Shown: one piece after another, positions 1-19,476 of the stretch | Layout: each line of letters opens with the position of its first letter | How positions within the stretch are numbered: position 1 is the stretch's first letter | Assembly: GCA_008931825.1 (NCBI GenBank) | Contig: QXVZ01023286.1 | Location: forward strand, 280,539-344,538 | Origin: Phallusia fumigata | Taxonomy: Eukaryota > Chordata > Ascidiacea > Phlebobranchia > Ascidiidae | Length of the DNA: 64,000 bases | Direction: 5' to 3' | Translations under genes and position numbers: made by a program | The notes under the pieces: generated by a model | Told to the model about the DNA's origin: nothing | Database searches by the model: none | What the model saw: only the letters and a program-made list of their open reading frames with translations

Positions 1-2888
1 TTTGGACAGAAAATCAAAATGCCTAACATCTCTTCCCCCGTTGTAAGTCAGTTCACCCTAGAAAAAATTAAAAGTAACATTGATCAAAAGCGGGTCGGAA
101 AGGAAGCTTAGCACAGTAAAAAGGTGCAGAAATTTCTAATTTAATTAGAACAAGCAAAGAAGTTCTAAGCACAAAAAAATTTCTTGGTTGTTGAGAAGAA
201 AACTGAATTCTCTCTTTTATCATGGATGAATAACAAGCGTTTTATCAAGGTAGGCTGCATAAAGTTTGCCAACCTGTTTGGATTCTTAACACAAAACACA
301 ACAACATCAACTGGAAAAGGATCCTGAACAAATTTCAATTTGCACAATTTATGGACAAAGCGAAAACATGAACTTTTTCTTGAAATTCATCAAAAACTAC
401 AAAAATGTTATTTTAAACCTGGCCTTTACATAAGTCCAACTTACCAGTGTTCCGAAAACTTTGGTTTGCCGAGCACATATACTTTCAGTGAATGCAATCA
501 TTGTAAAAGAAGCCGTCTTACCACCTTCAAACTCCATGTTCACAACCTAAACATATTCATGTAATAAAACATGCATTGATTTTCCAGACAAAAACTTAAA
601 CAAGGTCATACCTGGTTGTCACAGACATCATTGTCACACTCATAGACACATCTTCCATAGGGCCCTGTCTGTAATTCCTTTTTTAAAACATCAAAATCCT
701 CAATATCAGTAACCACAGAAGTTGGCCAACCAAAGTAGCCCCCCTTAGCTCCATCCAAGTAGATTTTCACAGCAGAATAAGAGCATGTGCTTTCAACACT
801 GCAATCTGTACATCGGCTCCCAGCACCTTTGGGCTATAAATTTACAACATGTGTTAATACAGCATCAATTGATTTAAGTAAAGTTTAGTTATTTCACTCG
901 GTGAAAGAAATCATAGCGATACAATTGCACTAAATACAATCACCAAGCAAGAAACAGCAGAAAAGTGGAGGGCCCCTGAAAAATTTTTATGTTTAGGTAT
1001 CTGAAATTATTTTATTAATACCATCACTGGGTTAACATATATAATAGCAGTTTTGGTTGAAAGAAAACCAGGAACAGAGGTTAAGATTTAAAACAGCAAA
1101 CTCGTTGTTACAGTGGTTAGTGCAACTGCCTTGTGCTCACAAGATTGTGGGTTCTAATCCAGTCTTAGTCCCTTGCATTTCCCAGAGCAAGAAACTTAAG
1201 AGGAAAAGAAACCTAAGAATAATGATGCAGTTGGTTGAACAACAGAATTGTTATTAGCATGGCAGAAACTAAAAATACAAAAGTTTTTTGCCATGTAATT
1301 AAATCCGAAAATTAGCTGGTGCACATAATATATACCTTGTTCTCCTGTTTAAAATGGTTTAAAGAGCCAAATGACGACACCCGTTTGCATTTGGTTGGCA
1401 TCCATGAACAAATAAGGTCAATATCATGACAGGACTTTGCCAACAATGAGAAGGAACTTTGTTCTGTGTTTCTCCAATTGCCGCGAACATAAGAGTGGGC
1501 AAAATGAAAAAATCCAACCTGTTTTGTATTGAAAAAGTATACAGTGAGCAATGAGGCAGATTATTAGTATTTTCATGAATATTTTATTAACAGTTTTTTA
1601 ACGTTTTAGTTGTTAATTTTCATCAGTTGAAGTTTTTTAACATACAATTTTTCAAAAACCCAGTACAAGACGCTTTAATGTGAAAATAAACTTACTGGTT
1701 CCATATGTTGCACCGTAACCACATCACCTATGATGCCAGATTCAATGAGCTCCTTTATTTTGAGATTTGGAGGGTAATATCTGAGTACATGACAGACACA
1801 GAGCATAACATTGTGTTTTTTGCAAGCTTCACAAATTTCAATGCAATCTTCCTCAGTGGTCTAAAACAATCTTGATTAGTTCTTGAAAATTGTTCGTTTT
1901 TGGTTTTATTTTCATTCTCAGTGGGATAAAAATGATCCCCATTATGCCATTGGTTGGCCTACTTTATTTCAGATTAACTTTTTTCTTCAAAACGTTGGTG
2001 ACTTAACAAAGTTAAATCTAATGAATTCCTTTTGGTTGATACAAAACCACTCACATATCCTTCTCTGGGGAACACAAGAGGTTAATGTGGGATTAGAACC
2101 ACTAGCCTTGTGAACTTAGGTAGCACCAAATAACAGCCATTTTAGAGTCCAACAATTAGTTCTAGTTTTAGGAACAAAAGGCCAGATATAAAAAGCAGGT
2201 GTTCTTAGAGCCAAATAGCAAGTTTAAAAAGTAACAATAAAATACAAAACACACCGCCATTGGCTTTTCCAGCAAAATATGGTAGCCCTGCTTAATAAAC
2301 GCCATTGCTGCATCCTTGTGAACACTATCTGGCGTAGAAATCAAAGCAAAATCTGCCAACTTTTCCATGGAAGAAAGTTCCTGCCACCCTTACAAAAAAG
2401 TTTTGTTCAGAAAATGCAGTGAGCAATGATGGTAAAATACAAGCTAAACTTACCAGAGAAAATCATTCTGTCATCAAGATTGTGGGCATTTTTAAGGCGA
2501 GTGCATGCATTCTCTGAAGGGTCAGCAACAGCAACTATTTTAAGCTGAGGAAAAAGATGAGTGAAACTTACTTATGCTAAGTAACATAAGCTAAACAAGT
2601 TTCTTGGTATTGCGTGTAAGAAAAAGTCAATTTCGAAAAGATTAAAAATTTTGAAAAATAAATAGCGGTTGTTAAGCAACAAAGCATGGCTTCACTTGCC
2701 AAATGTGGAAAACTTTTTGCATATGTCGCGTATCCTCTTCCACGCTGTCCAGCACCAACAACTACGCAAGACACCTGTCGTTCAGTAGATTGTTCTTCCA
2801 TTACAGTGTGTTTGTTGGAGATCTCAACTTGTTTCACTTTCTCTTCTGGTTGTTTTTGTGTTTTTTCCTTTGTCTGCTTTGCGCCCAT
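1..2888 (-). CDS. Gfo/Idh/MocA-family NAD(P)-dependent oxidoreductase, 3' end cut by window edge
   Basis: Predicted dehydrogenase acting on a sugar-like or other unknown substrate. Exons on the minus strand: 2888-2700, 2544-2454, 2388-2255, 1860-1696, 1518-1336, 833-612, 546-445 and 57-1 (continues outside), giving 381 residues in one unbroken phase. A lysine/glutamine-rich N-terminus of about 40 residues precedes a Rossmann start, [16 protein letters not shown]. The family motif EKPMA follows, then the HDIDLICSW helix. A cysteine group (RCTDC...C, then C...C...C) sits in the exon at 612-833, as in a subset of bacterial-like family members. The ATG at 2888 is the only in-frame start before the fold. 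Intron 1 appears to use a GC donor (GCAAGT at 2699), because the only GT alternative gives a poorer junction. Family assignment is firm; substrate and symbol are unknown. Confidence 0.88.
1107..1235 (+). repeat. tRNA-derived SINE-like copy (degenerate)
   Basis: Within an intron of the oxidoreductase gene, on the opposite strand. A pol III A-box-like stretch (CAGTGGTTAGTGCAAC) is followed about 40 bp later by a B-box-like GTGGGTTCTAATCC. A short unique body containing CCCAGAGCAAGAAACTTA comes next. It resembles the copies at 2036-2150 (minus) and 8209-8470. It is too diverged to fold as a tRNA. Confidence 0.5.
2036..2150 (-). repeat. tRNA-derived SINE-like copy, reverse orientation
   Basis: On the minus strand it reads GGTGCTACC, then TTCACAAGG, then the B-box-like GTGGTTCTAATCC, then CCCCAGAG. 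The order and spacing are the same as in the copy at 1107. It lies in the intron between exons 1860-1696 and 2388-2255 of the oxidoreductase gene. Confidence 0.4.
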
Positions 2889-3210
2889 TTAAAAATATTC
2901 ACAAAGCTTTGTAAAACTAATACCTTTTTAAGTAACGTTTCTGAAAGAAAAAAGAAAATAAAGGTAAAGAACTTAGTATCCACTGGGAGGCAAAGAAGTA
3001 AAAAAGCATTGCACAAAAAGAACCACTAGCAAAAATACAGACAACAAAAAATTGAACAACAACAACAGAGATGTGCAAAAAACAAAAAACCATTACACAA
3101 ACACGAAGATTAGAAAAAAGAACTTTAACATTTCTTTGGGGTAAAATAAAATCACACTAAACATAAAAGGTTTTACTTCATAAATGAGTCGCTGAAAATA
3201 ACATAACATT
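2889..3210. other. Spacer between two minus-strand genes
   Basis: A/T-rich spacer, 322 bp, between the MADF gene stop and the oxidoreductase start codon. It must hold the 3' UTR of the first and the promoter or 5' UTR of the second. I see no further gene in it. The two genes share a strand, but the gap is longer than expected for a trans-spliced operon, so independent transcription is the default reading. Confidence 0.5.
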
Positions 3211-4068
3211 CTATTTTCTTGATGATAATGTTGAAATTTTAGCCTCATACAACACATTTGCAATCTTGTACTTGGCTAGTGCTAGGGTCCCAGGGTCACC
3301 AATACTTTTTAGCTCCGATGCAATATGTCCAGCATATACTTTAACAGAGTCATCCTGGTTTTGTAGAGCCTCCAACATTCTTTTCAGCATATCTGATGCA
3401 TCTTGTAAGTTCTTTACAATAGAGCTGAGCTTCTCAACATCAGGGTTGTTTGGTGGTGCAGACACAATTTCAGGAGAGTTTGGGACGTATTCGATAGCAG
3501 AGCTCTCATTAAAAGAACTGCTGCCTAAAGACACTGTGTTAACACTGGGCAAGCTCGGGTCATACTCCTCATCCGTCAAAATCACATCAGAATCGCATGC
3601 ATCCGTGGGTGAATACAAAGATGTCGGGTTGACATCATTGGTGACTACTGGATCAAGAAAGCTAAGGGAATCCATAAACAGCCATCTCTTAGCAAGAGAC
3701 CTTGCTGGTTTGCCAGATAGAAAGCAACTGTCCTGTGTTCTGTTTTTTTCATATTTTTTCCGAATCTTTTCCCATGTTTGAGAGGCAGCATCAGCTGTGC
3801 AAACATATGTTCAGCTCACATGAGTTTATATTACTTTGACACATGGAATGGTAAAAGCTGTGTGACAAATATCACAGAACTGTCTGCTCTCACAAATAAA
3901 AACTACAGTGTACTCACGGGTAATATTCAACGATGTTCCCACATTCTGCCACTGTTTGGTTCGCAAAGCAGTGCTACAGAAGAATGGAAGACGGTTATCC
4001 CACAACGCAGGCCTTTTACGTACCTCGTTTATCAACATAAGTTGAAATTCGAGCCTTTCTTCCACCAT
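3211..4068 (-). CDS. MADF-domain protein with a BESS-like C-terminus
   Basis: Probable DNA-binding transcriptional regulator. Two exons, 4068-3918 and 3794-3211, joined in phase 1 (ACC C | CT GAT) with a 123-bp intron; 244 residues. The start is ATG at 4068 (MVEERLEFQ); further upstream in frame only a GTG is seen. Residues about 7-95 match the MADF (Myb/SANT-like Adf-1) pattern: a leucine-rich first helix, RPALWDNR, KQWQNVG, TWEKIRKKYEK, then WLFMDSLSFLDP. A long acidic, Ser/Asn/Pro-rich linker follows. The C-terminal 40 residues (SELKSIGDPGTLALAKYKI region) resemble the BESS interaction motif. It lies head to head with MLH1, 380 bp between start codons. MADF-BESS proteins are best known from insects. 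The orthologue is not identified and the target is unknown. Confidence 0.75.
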
Positions 4069-11525
<7,457 letters not shown>

Positions 11526-12707
11526 CCCAACGAACTTTTTAAATGTTAATTAAGGTCAAATAGCCTTCAAAACGAGGCCTGTTGGTGTTCCCGTAGAAGT
11601 CGGTTTTTCAAACAAAACGTACCCACTCAGGCGGAGTAACAATTTCTACGTGTTATTAAGTTACGTTAAAACAAAAAAATCTGCTAGTAGTGCCTCTTTT
11701 CGAGTGGGAGAGGGCACAATTACGTGAAGGCGAAGTACAGAATATGTTCCATGATAAATGGATATGTCGGTGCGGTGGAACACAACTTGAAATATTGCAC
11801 AGGCGCCTGTTACCAACTCAACAGTGTTTACACAAACGTTTTCGAGCTTTCGAAAAAGTATAGCGCCGTGCTTGTTGATTCTGCTGATACCGCCATGACC
11901 GAGTTAATAATTACAAGTTTCCGATGAAGACCTTGTTTTGTTTGAAGTGTGCGAAAGTGAATGCCAACACAGTATTGGTTGTGCGATAAGTCGTAAAGGC
12001 TTTTTACGCCGAAACACGCCTGATAAGCTTTTCACCAACGTAACACGACTTTTGACATTAAGATGGATCCGCAAACTATAACGTTTTTTTAGTGATGGTT
12101 AAACTTTTAAAATTTGGGCTGTTTAACTTTTCCTTTTAAACGCACTTAGGCAACTTTCAGGGTACACGATACTGGTAAATGCCTCATAGGACGCAAAATC
12201 GCACTTTGAGCCAGTTCTGTACGATCATCTGAACCTCCGAGATGTTTTAAAATCGTCACAACGGTAGAACCAATGTTTCTCACATTTTTTCCTTTGCGAA
12301 TGTTTCATTCCTTTGCTGTGTGCAAGCAGAAATGCAAAAAGTATACAGAAAACGACTTAAATTGATGAAACATTTAGCTACTTTTTTAAGGTATCTGCCC
12401 CCTTTCCTAAAGCCCTCCAATGGTTTGTTATGTAGTTAGCGCCCCACCTAAAATTACCAACGCCCACTAGACCACGTGCCCTGTATTAACTCCAAAGAGC
12501 ATTAACCAACTTAAGGGAAAGAAAGACAGTTTGCCTGGGACCTTCCTCGCAACTCTTCAGCATGATTGTGAGACGTTTATTTCAGTGTTGTCAAAGTCTG
12601 TGTAACGTAACTAGCTATGAAAGCCTATAGATGGTACAAAACTTACAACAACTAAAAAAAGTTACACATGTGACATGCAGTTAACACTTGTAGCATTGTT
12701 TCTATAG

Positions 12708-12944
12708 TTTGAACTGGCGAATCCAGTTGCGTCAATCATTAGAGGTGTTTCAGTTATTTGCAGAAAAGTAGTTGCGTGTATCGGCTGGCTTCCCCCGTCT
12801 ATGCGATACAAACCCCGTCTTTATGAGATGTTTACCGTGCGGAATGGCATATGCTATCAAATGTGTTTGCGTTGCCATACTGGGGAAACTCCAGTTGCCA
12901 AACAACACGGTCTAGATTTTACGCAGCACAGACGTTCAAGCGAA
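12708..12944 (+). CDS. Candidate exon, 79 open codons, unknown product
   Basis: The frame is open for 80 codons from an acceptor-like TTTCTATAG at 12707 to TAA at 12950. A donor-like GTATAA at 12945 leaves a phase-0 end. The peptide includes CIGWLPPSMRYKPRLYEMF and CYQMCLRCHTG, which do not look compositionally random, but I recognise no family. It could splice in phase to the cysteine-rich candidate at 13717. An open run this long can arise by chance in a spacer, so this is a guess. Confidence 0.2.
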
Positions 12945-13716
12945 GTATAAAGTGTTGTCCTGATGCCTGAGGGTTGGACCGTGATTTAAAGTGTATTGTG
13001 TCAGCGCGTATTGCGTTTAATTTCGGTTATGTGTTTTGCTTTTACTTAGTTGAGTGCCCCAGCACATCTTGTGTGTGCAGGGCATTAAAGAGCTTGAGTT
13101 TGTGTACAAGACAATCCCTTATGGATAGTTCTCAGCTTATAGCAGTTCAGAATGCTTTGGTGACTTAAAAATGTTTTGTAATACTGGATGAGATGTGCCT
13201 AAAAGAAGGTTTTGGCCTTTATGTCAACAAGCACAAAGCAACATCTTAAACCACGGGCTCATGAGGTTTCATCACAAAACCGTTAGTGGGCTTCGATTAG
13301 TTTTAAGTGCATGTGATATAGATAAGCGGTTACTTAACTGTGGCTAAATACAAGACCGTGTTCATACTTTCAGCAGGGCCAATTTGATTTTGCCGCTTAG
13401 TTACAAATGTGAATAACGCAAAAAAACAAAATCCATACATACTGCATCTAAACAAAGGTCATAATGTGTGGATGCATTAAAGGAATTTTTGAGGTGGGTT
13501 TTATCAAAAAAAAATTTGAGCTTTTTTAAAAAAGTACTTAACATGTATATTATCAGCTGCCGTTTGCACAGTGTTCTCAGCTGCACTATGGTAATAACCG
13601 ATTTGGATGTAGTTCTACGCACTAGGGTAAAGATAAACAAAGCAAATTCATAAACATAATAAATCTGCTTTGTTGTCGCAGCTGCATCATCCATTACAAA
13701 ATTTCTACATTTTTAG

Positions 13717-13851
13717 TGCATCCGTAAAACTCTGTGTTGCTGTTGCGGCACTGCCTTCTTCGCTTGCTGTCCATGCTGTCGAAAGATCATCTGCTGTTAT
13801 GCCCTCTGCAAATGCTTCTGCTGTTGTTGCATGGACGATGATGAAGACTAG
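13717..13851 (+). CDS. Candidate terminal exon, cysteine-string-like (17 Cys in 44 residues)
   Basis: After the acceptor-like CATTTTTAG, a phase-0 frame of 44 codons runs to TAG at 13849-13851. Cysteines come in clusters (LCCCC, ACCPCC, ICC, KCFCCCC), separated by hydrophobic or basic residues, and the peptide ends in the acidic tail MDDDED. Such strings are typical of multiply palmitoylated membrane-attached proteins; the cysteine string of DNAJC5 is a loose analogy, not homology. An in-frame TAG just before it means an upstream exon is required. The opposite strand is open over the same bases, and the tract is rich in TGC/TGT, so low-complexity DNA is a real alternative. Confidence 0.3.
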   Translation, partial: CIRKTLCCCCGTAFFACCPCCRKIICCYALCKCFCCCCMDDDED

Positions 13852-14706
13852 ATGATATGATGCCGAATGAAGATTCCTGCTTATTTTTTTGCGCATTTAA
13901 TGTTAATTTTCACTGGGTTTTAAACGCCATTTAGTATGATGATATTTTCGCAGCCTAATTTAGCGTTTCGGTCAAACCGTTGCATTATTTTGTGAGTGAA
14001 CTTGATTTTTTTCAACTGTGTTTACGGTACCTGCATGACGTTCGCACACTTTTAGCTCAACCAATGCAAATACACATAACCAATTCACAATACAATTTAT
14101 GTGCGTTGAAATATTTTCTCCATTTTACAAGTTGTATTTGGAAGGGTTATGCTTGTAAGCAGGGGTGCTGAGGAGCGTGCCAGAATTGCACTCCACAAAC
14201 CCTGCCAGTGATTGGTCATTGGGGTTGAACAGAGAGTTGTAGGCTTGTGCTGAGAGCTCCGGCACAACTGAAATTGCCACTACACCCATACAAGTAGAGG
14301 TATATTAGGGGCTGCGTAATGTTTTCTGTCGTATGATCCCGACCAGCTGGCCATCACAGGTTGAAATAAATAGCATTAGGTTGCAACAAAAAATCGTTTT
14401 CTTCAAACCAGTACAAAACTCCTTCTATTGTCAAAATCGGCCTTCTTTGTGCATAAAGTCCGCAAAATCAAAGTTGGCTTGGTGGTAAACAAAGATAGTG
14501 CTGATGACTACTAACCTTTCTTTCGCAAATATTAAACAGCACAATTTATAGATACAAAGTTTTTCCCATGCGATATCCAACCACTGGTTCAATTGGTTTT
14601 GTCAGCACTGAAGGTCTGTTGGAAAACAAAACCGTCACAACGATCGGGAGTTTCACAGGAGCTGGAACATCATAAAATCCTGGGTTAAAGTGAAACAACA
14701 AATTTT

Positions 14707-17196
14707 TCATCTTTTCTTTTTCAATTTGGGTTTCTTTACAGGCCTTAAGTAGGGGTTGTGTATGACTTCTGGTGACTTGTTAGTGGGCGGCGTTTCAACA
14801 GCTGGCGGCGGAGTTTGCTTTGTTTGGGCGCCACCTAACGACGGTGACGACTCAACGTCGTTGCCCGCACGGTAGCGCTTTATTTTGCGGTTTTTCGATT
14901 TCGGTGTTTCCGATTCCTTTTCCTAAAAACGTAAATGACTTAAAATGCAGCACAGCGAGGAAAAAACCGTGAGTGTCCTCAAAATCTTGGCGTTTCAACA
15001 AACCAGTTATCATTTATCTCGATGATAAGGATTGTTATCTACACCTTCCTTTCTCACACAACACACATAGTATGAAAAAGGAGAACAGAAAATTTTCACA
15101 CCCCCTTCATTTATGACAAATTTAAATTGTGTTTAATTTGCCAATGTAAATAAAGAAAGACTCGCTAATTCAAGTGCAGGTACGTCAATTTACTGATTTA
15201 CTATGTAATGTTACAAAATCACTATGCGGCTCTTGATGTCCACTGTTTTGTATTTCACCTGTATCGCTGGTTCTTCTTGTTCATCTTGTAAGTGATTTTC
15301 AAACAATTTTACCGTTTCATGTTCTGAGGGAATGAGGGCAGCGAGGTATGGATTAGCAGAAGGCCGGGCGGCAATCACTGATGAAAAAAGAGCAATTCAT
15401 TTAAAGTAGTGCTAAAGATACTTAAAAGATTAAGAAAACTGTATTAAGAAAACAGATTAAGAAAACTGTAAGTAAAACTTTAATGGAAGTTTTTGAGAAG
15501 ATTTCAAAGCAAAACCTACATGGAAAAGAGTTTTTGTCATCTGGTAACAAAGCATGACTGTTTCCTGTTTTTGCAACAAATCGAGTCAAAGCTCGTTCCA
15601 CGTCCCTTTTTTGCACAGAAACTCTCTCTCTCAAAATAACATAATCCTTCTCCGGTTTTTGACCTGTCTGTTGGTGAAAATTAATATTCAATAAAAAAGA
15701 TATGTTTTGTTCTATTGTATGTTTTTAGGCAATGTGTCCAGAAATATTTTTGATTTTTATGTGAAAAATGCATGCAAATAAGTTTTATGTGTGACCGAAA
15801 GTTTGTGGGTACTAATTCCACCTTGTTCTGCTCAGTTTTTGTGAGCAACAAATTTAAGCAGCTTCAGACAAAGAGAACCTGCGATGGGTTAACCAAAATT
15901 AAAAGTCAATACCTTTAAAAAAAATTATCAAATGATATCGAAAAGAACTGCAACAAGGTTGGCCTGTAAAGTACAGGTACATGACAGACATGTTATGAGC
16001 ACAAAATATTGAGTCATTGCATAGCCACCCCCAATAATAAATTAATCATAATCTGTAACTAAAAACACATAAGTTACTAGTGAAGCATAAAGTCAATTGA
16101 GCATAATTTTGGAAAGGTTGCTACAGAATTCAAAATTGTTGTACTTACTGTTGTTCTGACATATGTGTGAGGATCAGGAAAGATAGGATAATTGTAAGTG
16201 TCGGAAACATAAGTGGGAAAGTTTTTCCGTTTTCCAATTTCCAAAACTGGGGGTGATGATGGTTCTGTAGTCCTGGGAACTTTCATAAGAAACAAATAAT
16301 TTTATTATCACCCCACAAAACAAACTGCTTAAACATCAAAGTAGTCTTTTTAAATGTCTTAGCAAGTTATTAAATGCAGAAAGGAAAGATGTAGTTTATC
16401 CTGTATGGAAACCTTGCTACATATTTTTAAAAAGTTTGTTAAAATTTAGCAGTAGTGTTATTCATAAAAAATATTTTACATGTTGCACATACTTTGTCCA
16501 ATGTTGACCCTTCTTGGGCGTTTGAGGTATTGCAAAAGCTGTTTGTTTGGAAATCCAAGATCAGCTAGAGCACACATCATGTCTCTACCAGTTGGTAAAG
16601 TTCTTCCACTATGTTCATAAAATCCCCTGGTGGTATTGCCAACTTCTGTGATGTCTTAAGAAATTTTTTATTTTTTATTTTTTTACAGAAACACTAACAT
16701 CGTAAAAATGAGTAAGTTACTTTACATTAATTATAACATTTAATTTAGTGGGTTTATGTCAAAAAAAACATCACTTTTTTATTGTTACAAGCCTAAAGCT
16801 ACTCAAGTTGTGATTTACAGCAAGTTTGTGGTAAAACATAAATTACAGGGTCATCTTTTTTGATTTACAGCATTGAAAACCAAAAAACAAATTATTCATT
16901 GCCAAATTTTGCTTTGTTACCATATTTTCATGAATTTAAAACTAAATTCCCAGGATTCAGGATTGTGCCAAAAAGTGAATTTTGTAAATAGATACAGAAA
17001 CACTTGGATGTGCCTTTTTGTAAAACACTTGATGTAATTTAAAGCGTGGGTACATACAGCTTTGAATCATTTCTGTCAAAGTCTCCAGCACGTTGTCTTG
17101 GGCGACGTCGAAGCCAGCTTCCACGCAAAGAGCGGCCACAGACATCGTTAGAGCTCGTCTGTAACTCCCTTCAACGCTGATACCTTCAGCAGCCAT
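14707..17196 (-). CDS. TAF8: Transcription initiation factor TFIID subunit 8
   Basis: Histone-fold subunit of TFIID. In the family it pairs with TAF10 and helps build the core promoter recognition complex in the nucleus. Six exons: 17196-17058, 16654-16493, 16279-16149, 15667-15520, 15377-15259 and 14922-14707; 304 residues (human 310). The histone fold occupies roughly residues 8-85 (ALTMSVAALCVEAGFDVA, ETLTEMIQSYITEVG, TLPTGRDMMCALADLGF). Next comes the family hallmark FPDPHTYVRTT, then RVSVQKRDVERALTRFVAKTG, then IAARPSANPYLAALIPSE. The C-terminus is the conserved NPYLRPVKKPKLKKKR, a likely nuclear localisation signal. ATG at 17196 is the first in frame. It is head to head with UPRT and tail to tail with MLH1. 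Confidence 0.95.
15785..15905 (+). repeat. Degenerate tRNA-SINE fragment
   Basis: The B-box-like GTGGGTACTAATTCC at about 15809 is followed at similar spacing by TGAGCAACAAATTTA and GCGATGGGTTAACC. These are counterparts of blocks in the copy at 8209-8470. It lies between TAF8 exons 15520-15667 and 16149-16279. Confidence 0.35.
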
Positions 17197-17596
17197 TGGT
17201 GATATGTCCGCAAAAGTCCTTTCAGTTCTTCCAAACTCTTTTCCAAAAACTGCAGAATACTAAGTTACTCAACAAAATTCTGGTTACGTTTCAACTTTTA
17301 ATGAAGCGTGACAAATTCGGGGATTTTATGAAATGTTGTCCTATGCCACTCAGCGCTGTCAAAAAAAGGTGCACGTTGTTTGTTGAAAAAAACACACATG
17401 TCCAAAACCTATTACGTTTCTGTAAACTAAAAAGATTCAAAAATACAAAACGCAGCCACGGAAGCTGTCAAAATTGGTAAATATGCTTAATTGCTTTTTT
17501 CTCTGGTGTTCTGGAGAAAGTGGGTCTCTCAAGCGGCAAAACATGTAAAACAGGGTAAAAATCGCAGTTTTTTCTCCAAAAACGCCACAAGACAAT
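17197..17596. promoter_or_regulatory. Divergent promoter region, TAF8 / UPRT
   Basis: A 400-bp gap between outward-facing start codons of two well-supported genes, so both core promoters must lie here. I see no convincing TATA box or strong motif cluster. Function is inferred from position. Confidence 0.5.
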
Positions 17597-19476
17597 ATGC
17601 CAACGGCAACAGCAACTGCAAGCATGACTAGTAATGAGCAAACATCCAGGAACAATTCGCAACCAGAAATTGATATTTTACCGGTCTTTGACGATGAAAA
17701 TCCACCGCAGTTGCGACTTGTCACAGTCAATGACCAAATACGACGATTGCAAACAATACTACGAGACAAGTGAGCATTTATTGTTGACACACTTTGTGTT
17801 TTATTTAAGTTTCATTTCTTGCGTACAAAAGATAAACAAACCAAATAATTCCAATTCGAATGGATTGAAAGTCCTGCAACTCAATAGATTTATTTTTTGA
17901 GCAAACTGCATTTGTCACCAGAAACTCCTCCAGAAGTGAATTTGTCTTTAGTGCTGACCGTCTTATACGAATGGTGATTGAAGAAAGTTTAAATCTGCTG
18001 CCCTATTCGAGCAAAGAGGTACAAACCCCCTCTGGACATGCTTATCAAGGCATTAAATTTGACAAAGGAAATTGTGGAGTCAGCATAATTCGAAGTGGTA
18101 AATATTTTCTTCCCTGATTGTAAATCAAATTTAAAGTATTTGAAAGGGTGGCTTGGAAGTTTTGGCTTGAATGCATGTACTTTGAATCAGTTTTCCTACA
18201 TAAACTTTCACAAAGATTGTCTGATTGTAAAAAGCCCTTGTTCATGAGAAAACTGGGTGCTAAAGACTGGGACAGGACTATTCTATCCAATTATTATTTA
18301 GCAAGCAGTAATGCAAATGTTTTGGTAATGCCCACAGTGCCAGCATTTAAAAAAGCCGTTAGAAATACTAAATTTAATCATTTAATTATAAAATTTTCTG
18401 TTTACTAAAGGCGAAGCAATGGAACAAGGCCTGCGAGATTGCTGCAGATCAATACGACTTGGAAAAATTCTCATACAAACAGATGATGATACAAACCAAG
18501 CCAAAGTTTTTTATGCCAAACTGCCAAAGGACATTCACAGAAGAAACGTTTTGATGATGTATCCCATATTGTGTATGTGACAATTTTTAGGTCATTTAAG
18601 AACACAATGCACTGTTTTGTATAGTGTCTATAAACAGTACAAGCCATTGCTTGTAAGTAAAACATTTTTTTTGCTCTGACACTTCAACTAATGCTATTGT
18701 CATCATGAACAATGTCTTAGAAAAGCAGTCCTAAGTTATTTACCTGTGTAAAAAGAGAAATAATGTTCCAACTGTTAAAGCCTCACTGATAACACTAATT
18801 GTAATTAAGTGGTTATTTAATGCAAAATTTTGGCTGGTATCAATATCTACATAAACATTTGTTCAGATTTTTCAGACAAAACTTAAGCTTTTATTTGTGG
18901 CTAAAATTTAGACCTATTTCAGAAAGAACTACCATCAAATACTTTTTCCAATCAGTTGGTGCTTTCTAATGATCCTTTTGCTTTCAGCTTCTGGTAACAC
19001 TGCAATCAAAGCCATAGAAATATTAGAGGAGCATAATGTACCGGAGACCAATATTGTTATCCTTACTCTTTTTACAACTCCCGAAGGTAAGCGCATCACA
19101 TTCAAAGCTTTGTGTTAAACTGACATTTTTGTGGTTTATTATCATAACCTCTTCACAGGAGACTCTTCATTTTATACCCCTAATGATGACTTGACTAAAC
19201 AACAAGTTGACAAATGCTTTCTTAAAGATAAATTAAAATGGCTTAATTTGTAATGTCCGAGTTGATACATGTAGATTCAAACATTTGGAATATGTATTTT
19301 CAGTGTGGTTTGGTTACTATGTAGTTCTTGATTACCTGGGCCATTTAAACAATCCTTTCATGTCAACAGGACTGAATGCAGTTATAGCCAACCACCCCAA
19401 AGTAAGAATTCTATCGACAGAAGTCCATCATGTGGCGCCAGTTCACTTCGGACAGAAATACTTTGGGACTGATTAA
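17597..19476 (+). CDS. UPRT: Uracil phosphoribosyltransferase homologue
   Basis: Member of the UPRT family (uracil + PRPP to UMP), type I phosphoribosyltransferase fold. Five exons: 17597-17769, 17934-18097, 18411-18572, 18988-19086 and 19370-19476; 234 residues, shorter at the N-terminus than human (309). Recognisable blocks in order are NDQIRRLQTILRDK, FVFSADRLIRMVIEE, FDKGNCGVSIIRSGEAMEQG, MMYPILSSGNTA (the PRPP-loop position) and STEVHHVAPVHFGQKYFGTD at the end. As in vertebrate orthologues, the PRPP loop and uracil-binding tail differ from the active microbial enzymes. Uracil salvage activity is therefore uncertain; from memory, the human protein is reported as inactive or weakly active. 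Confidence 0.95.

Larger units (their letters stand above)
11526..14706. other. Spacer between convergent MLH1 and TAF8
   Basis: A 3.2-kb gap that must hold the two 3' UTRs. Apart from the low-confidence cysteine-rich exon candidates at 12708-12944 and 13717-13851, I see no gene, tRNA or clear transposon. Several short frames are open in this less AT-rich stretch but lack motif support. Confidence 0.4.
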
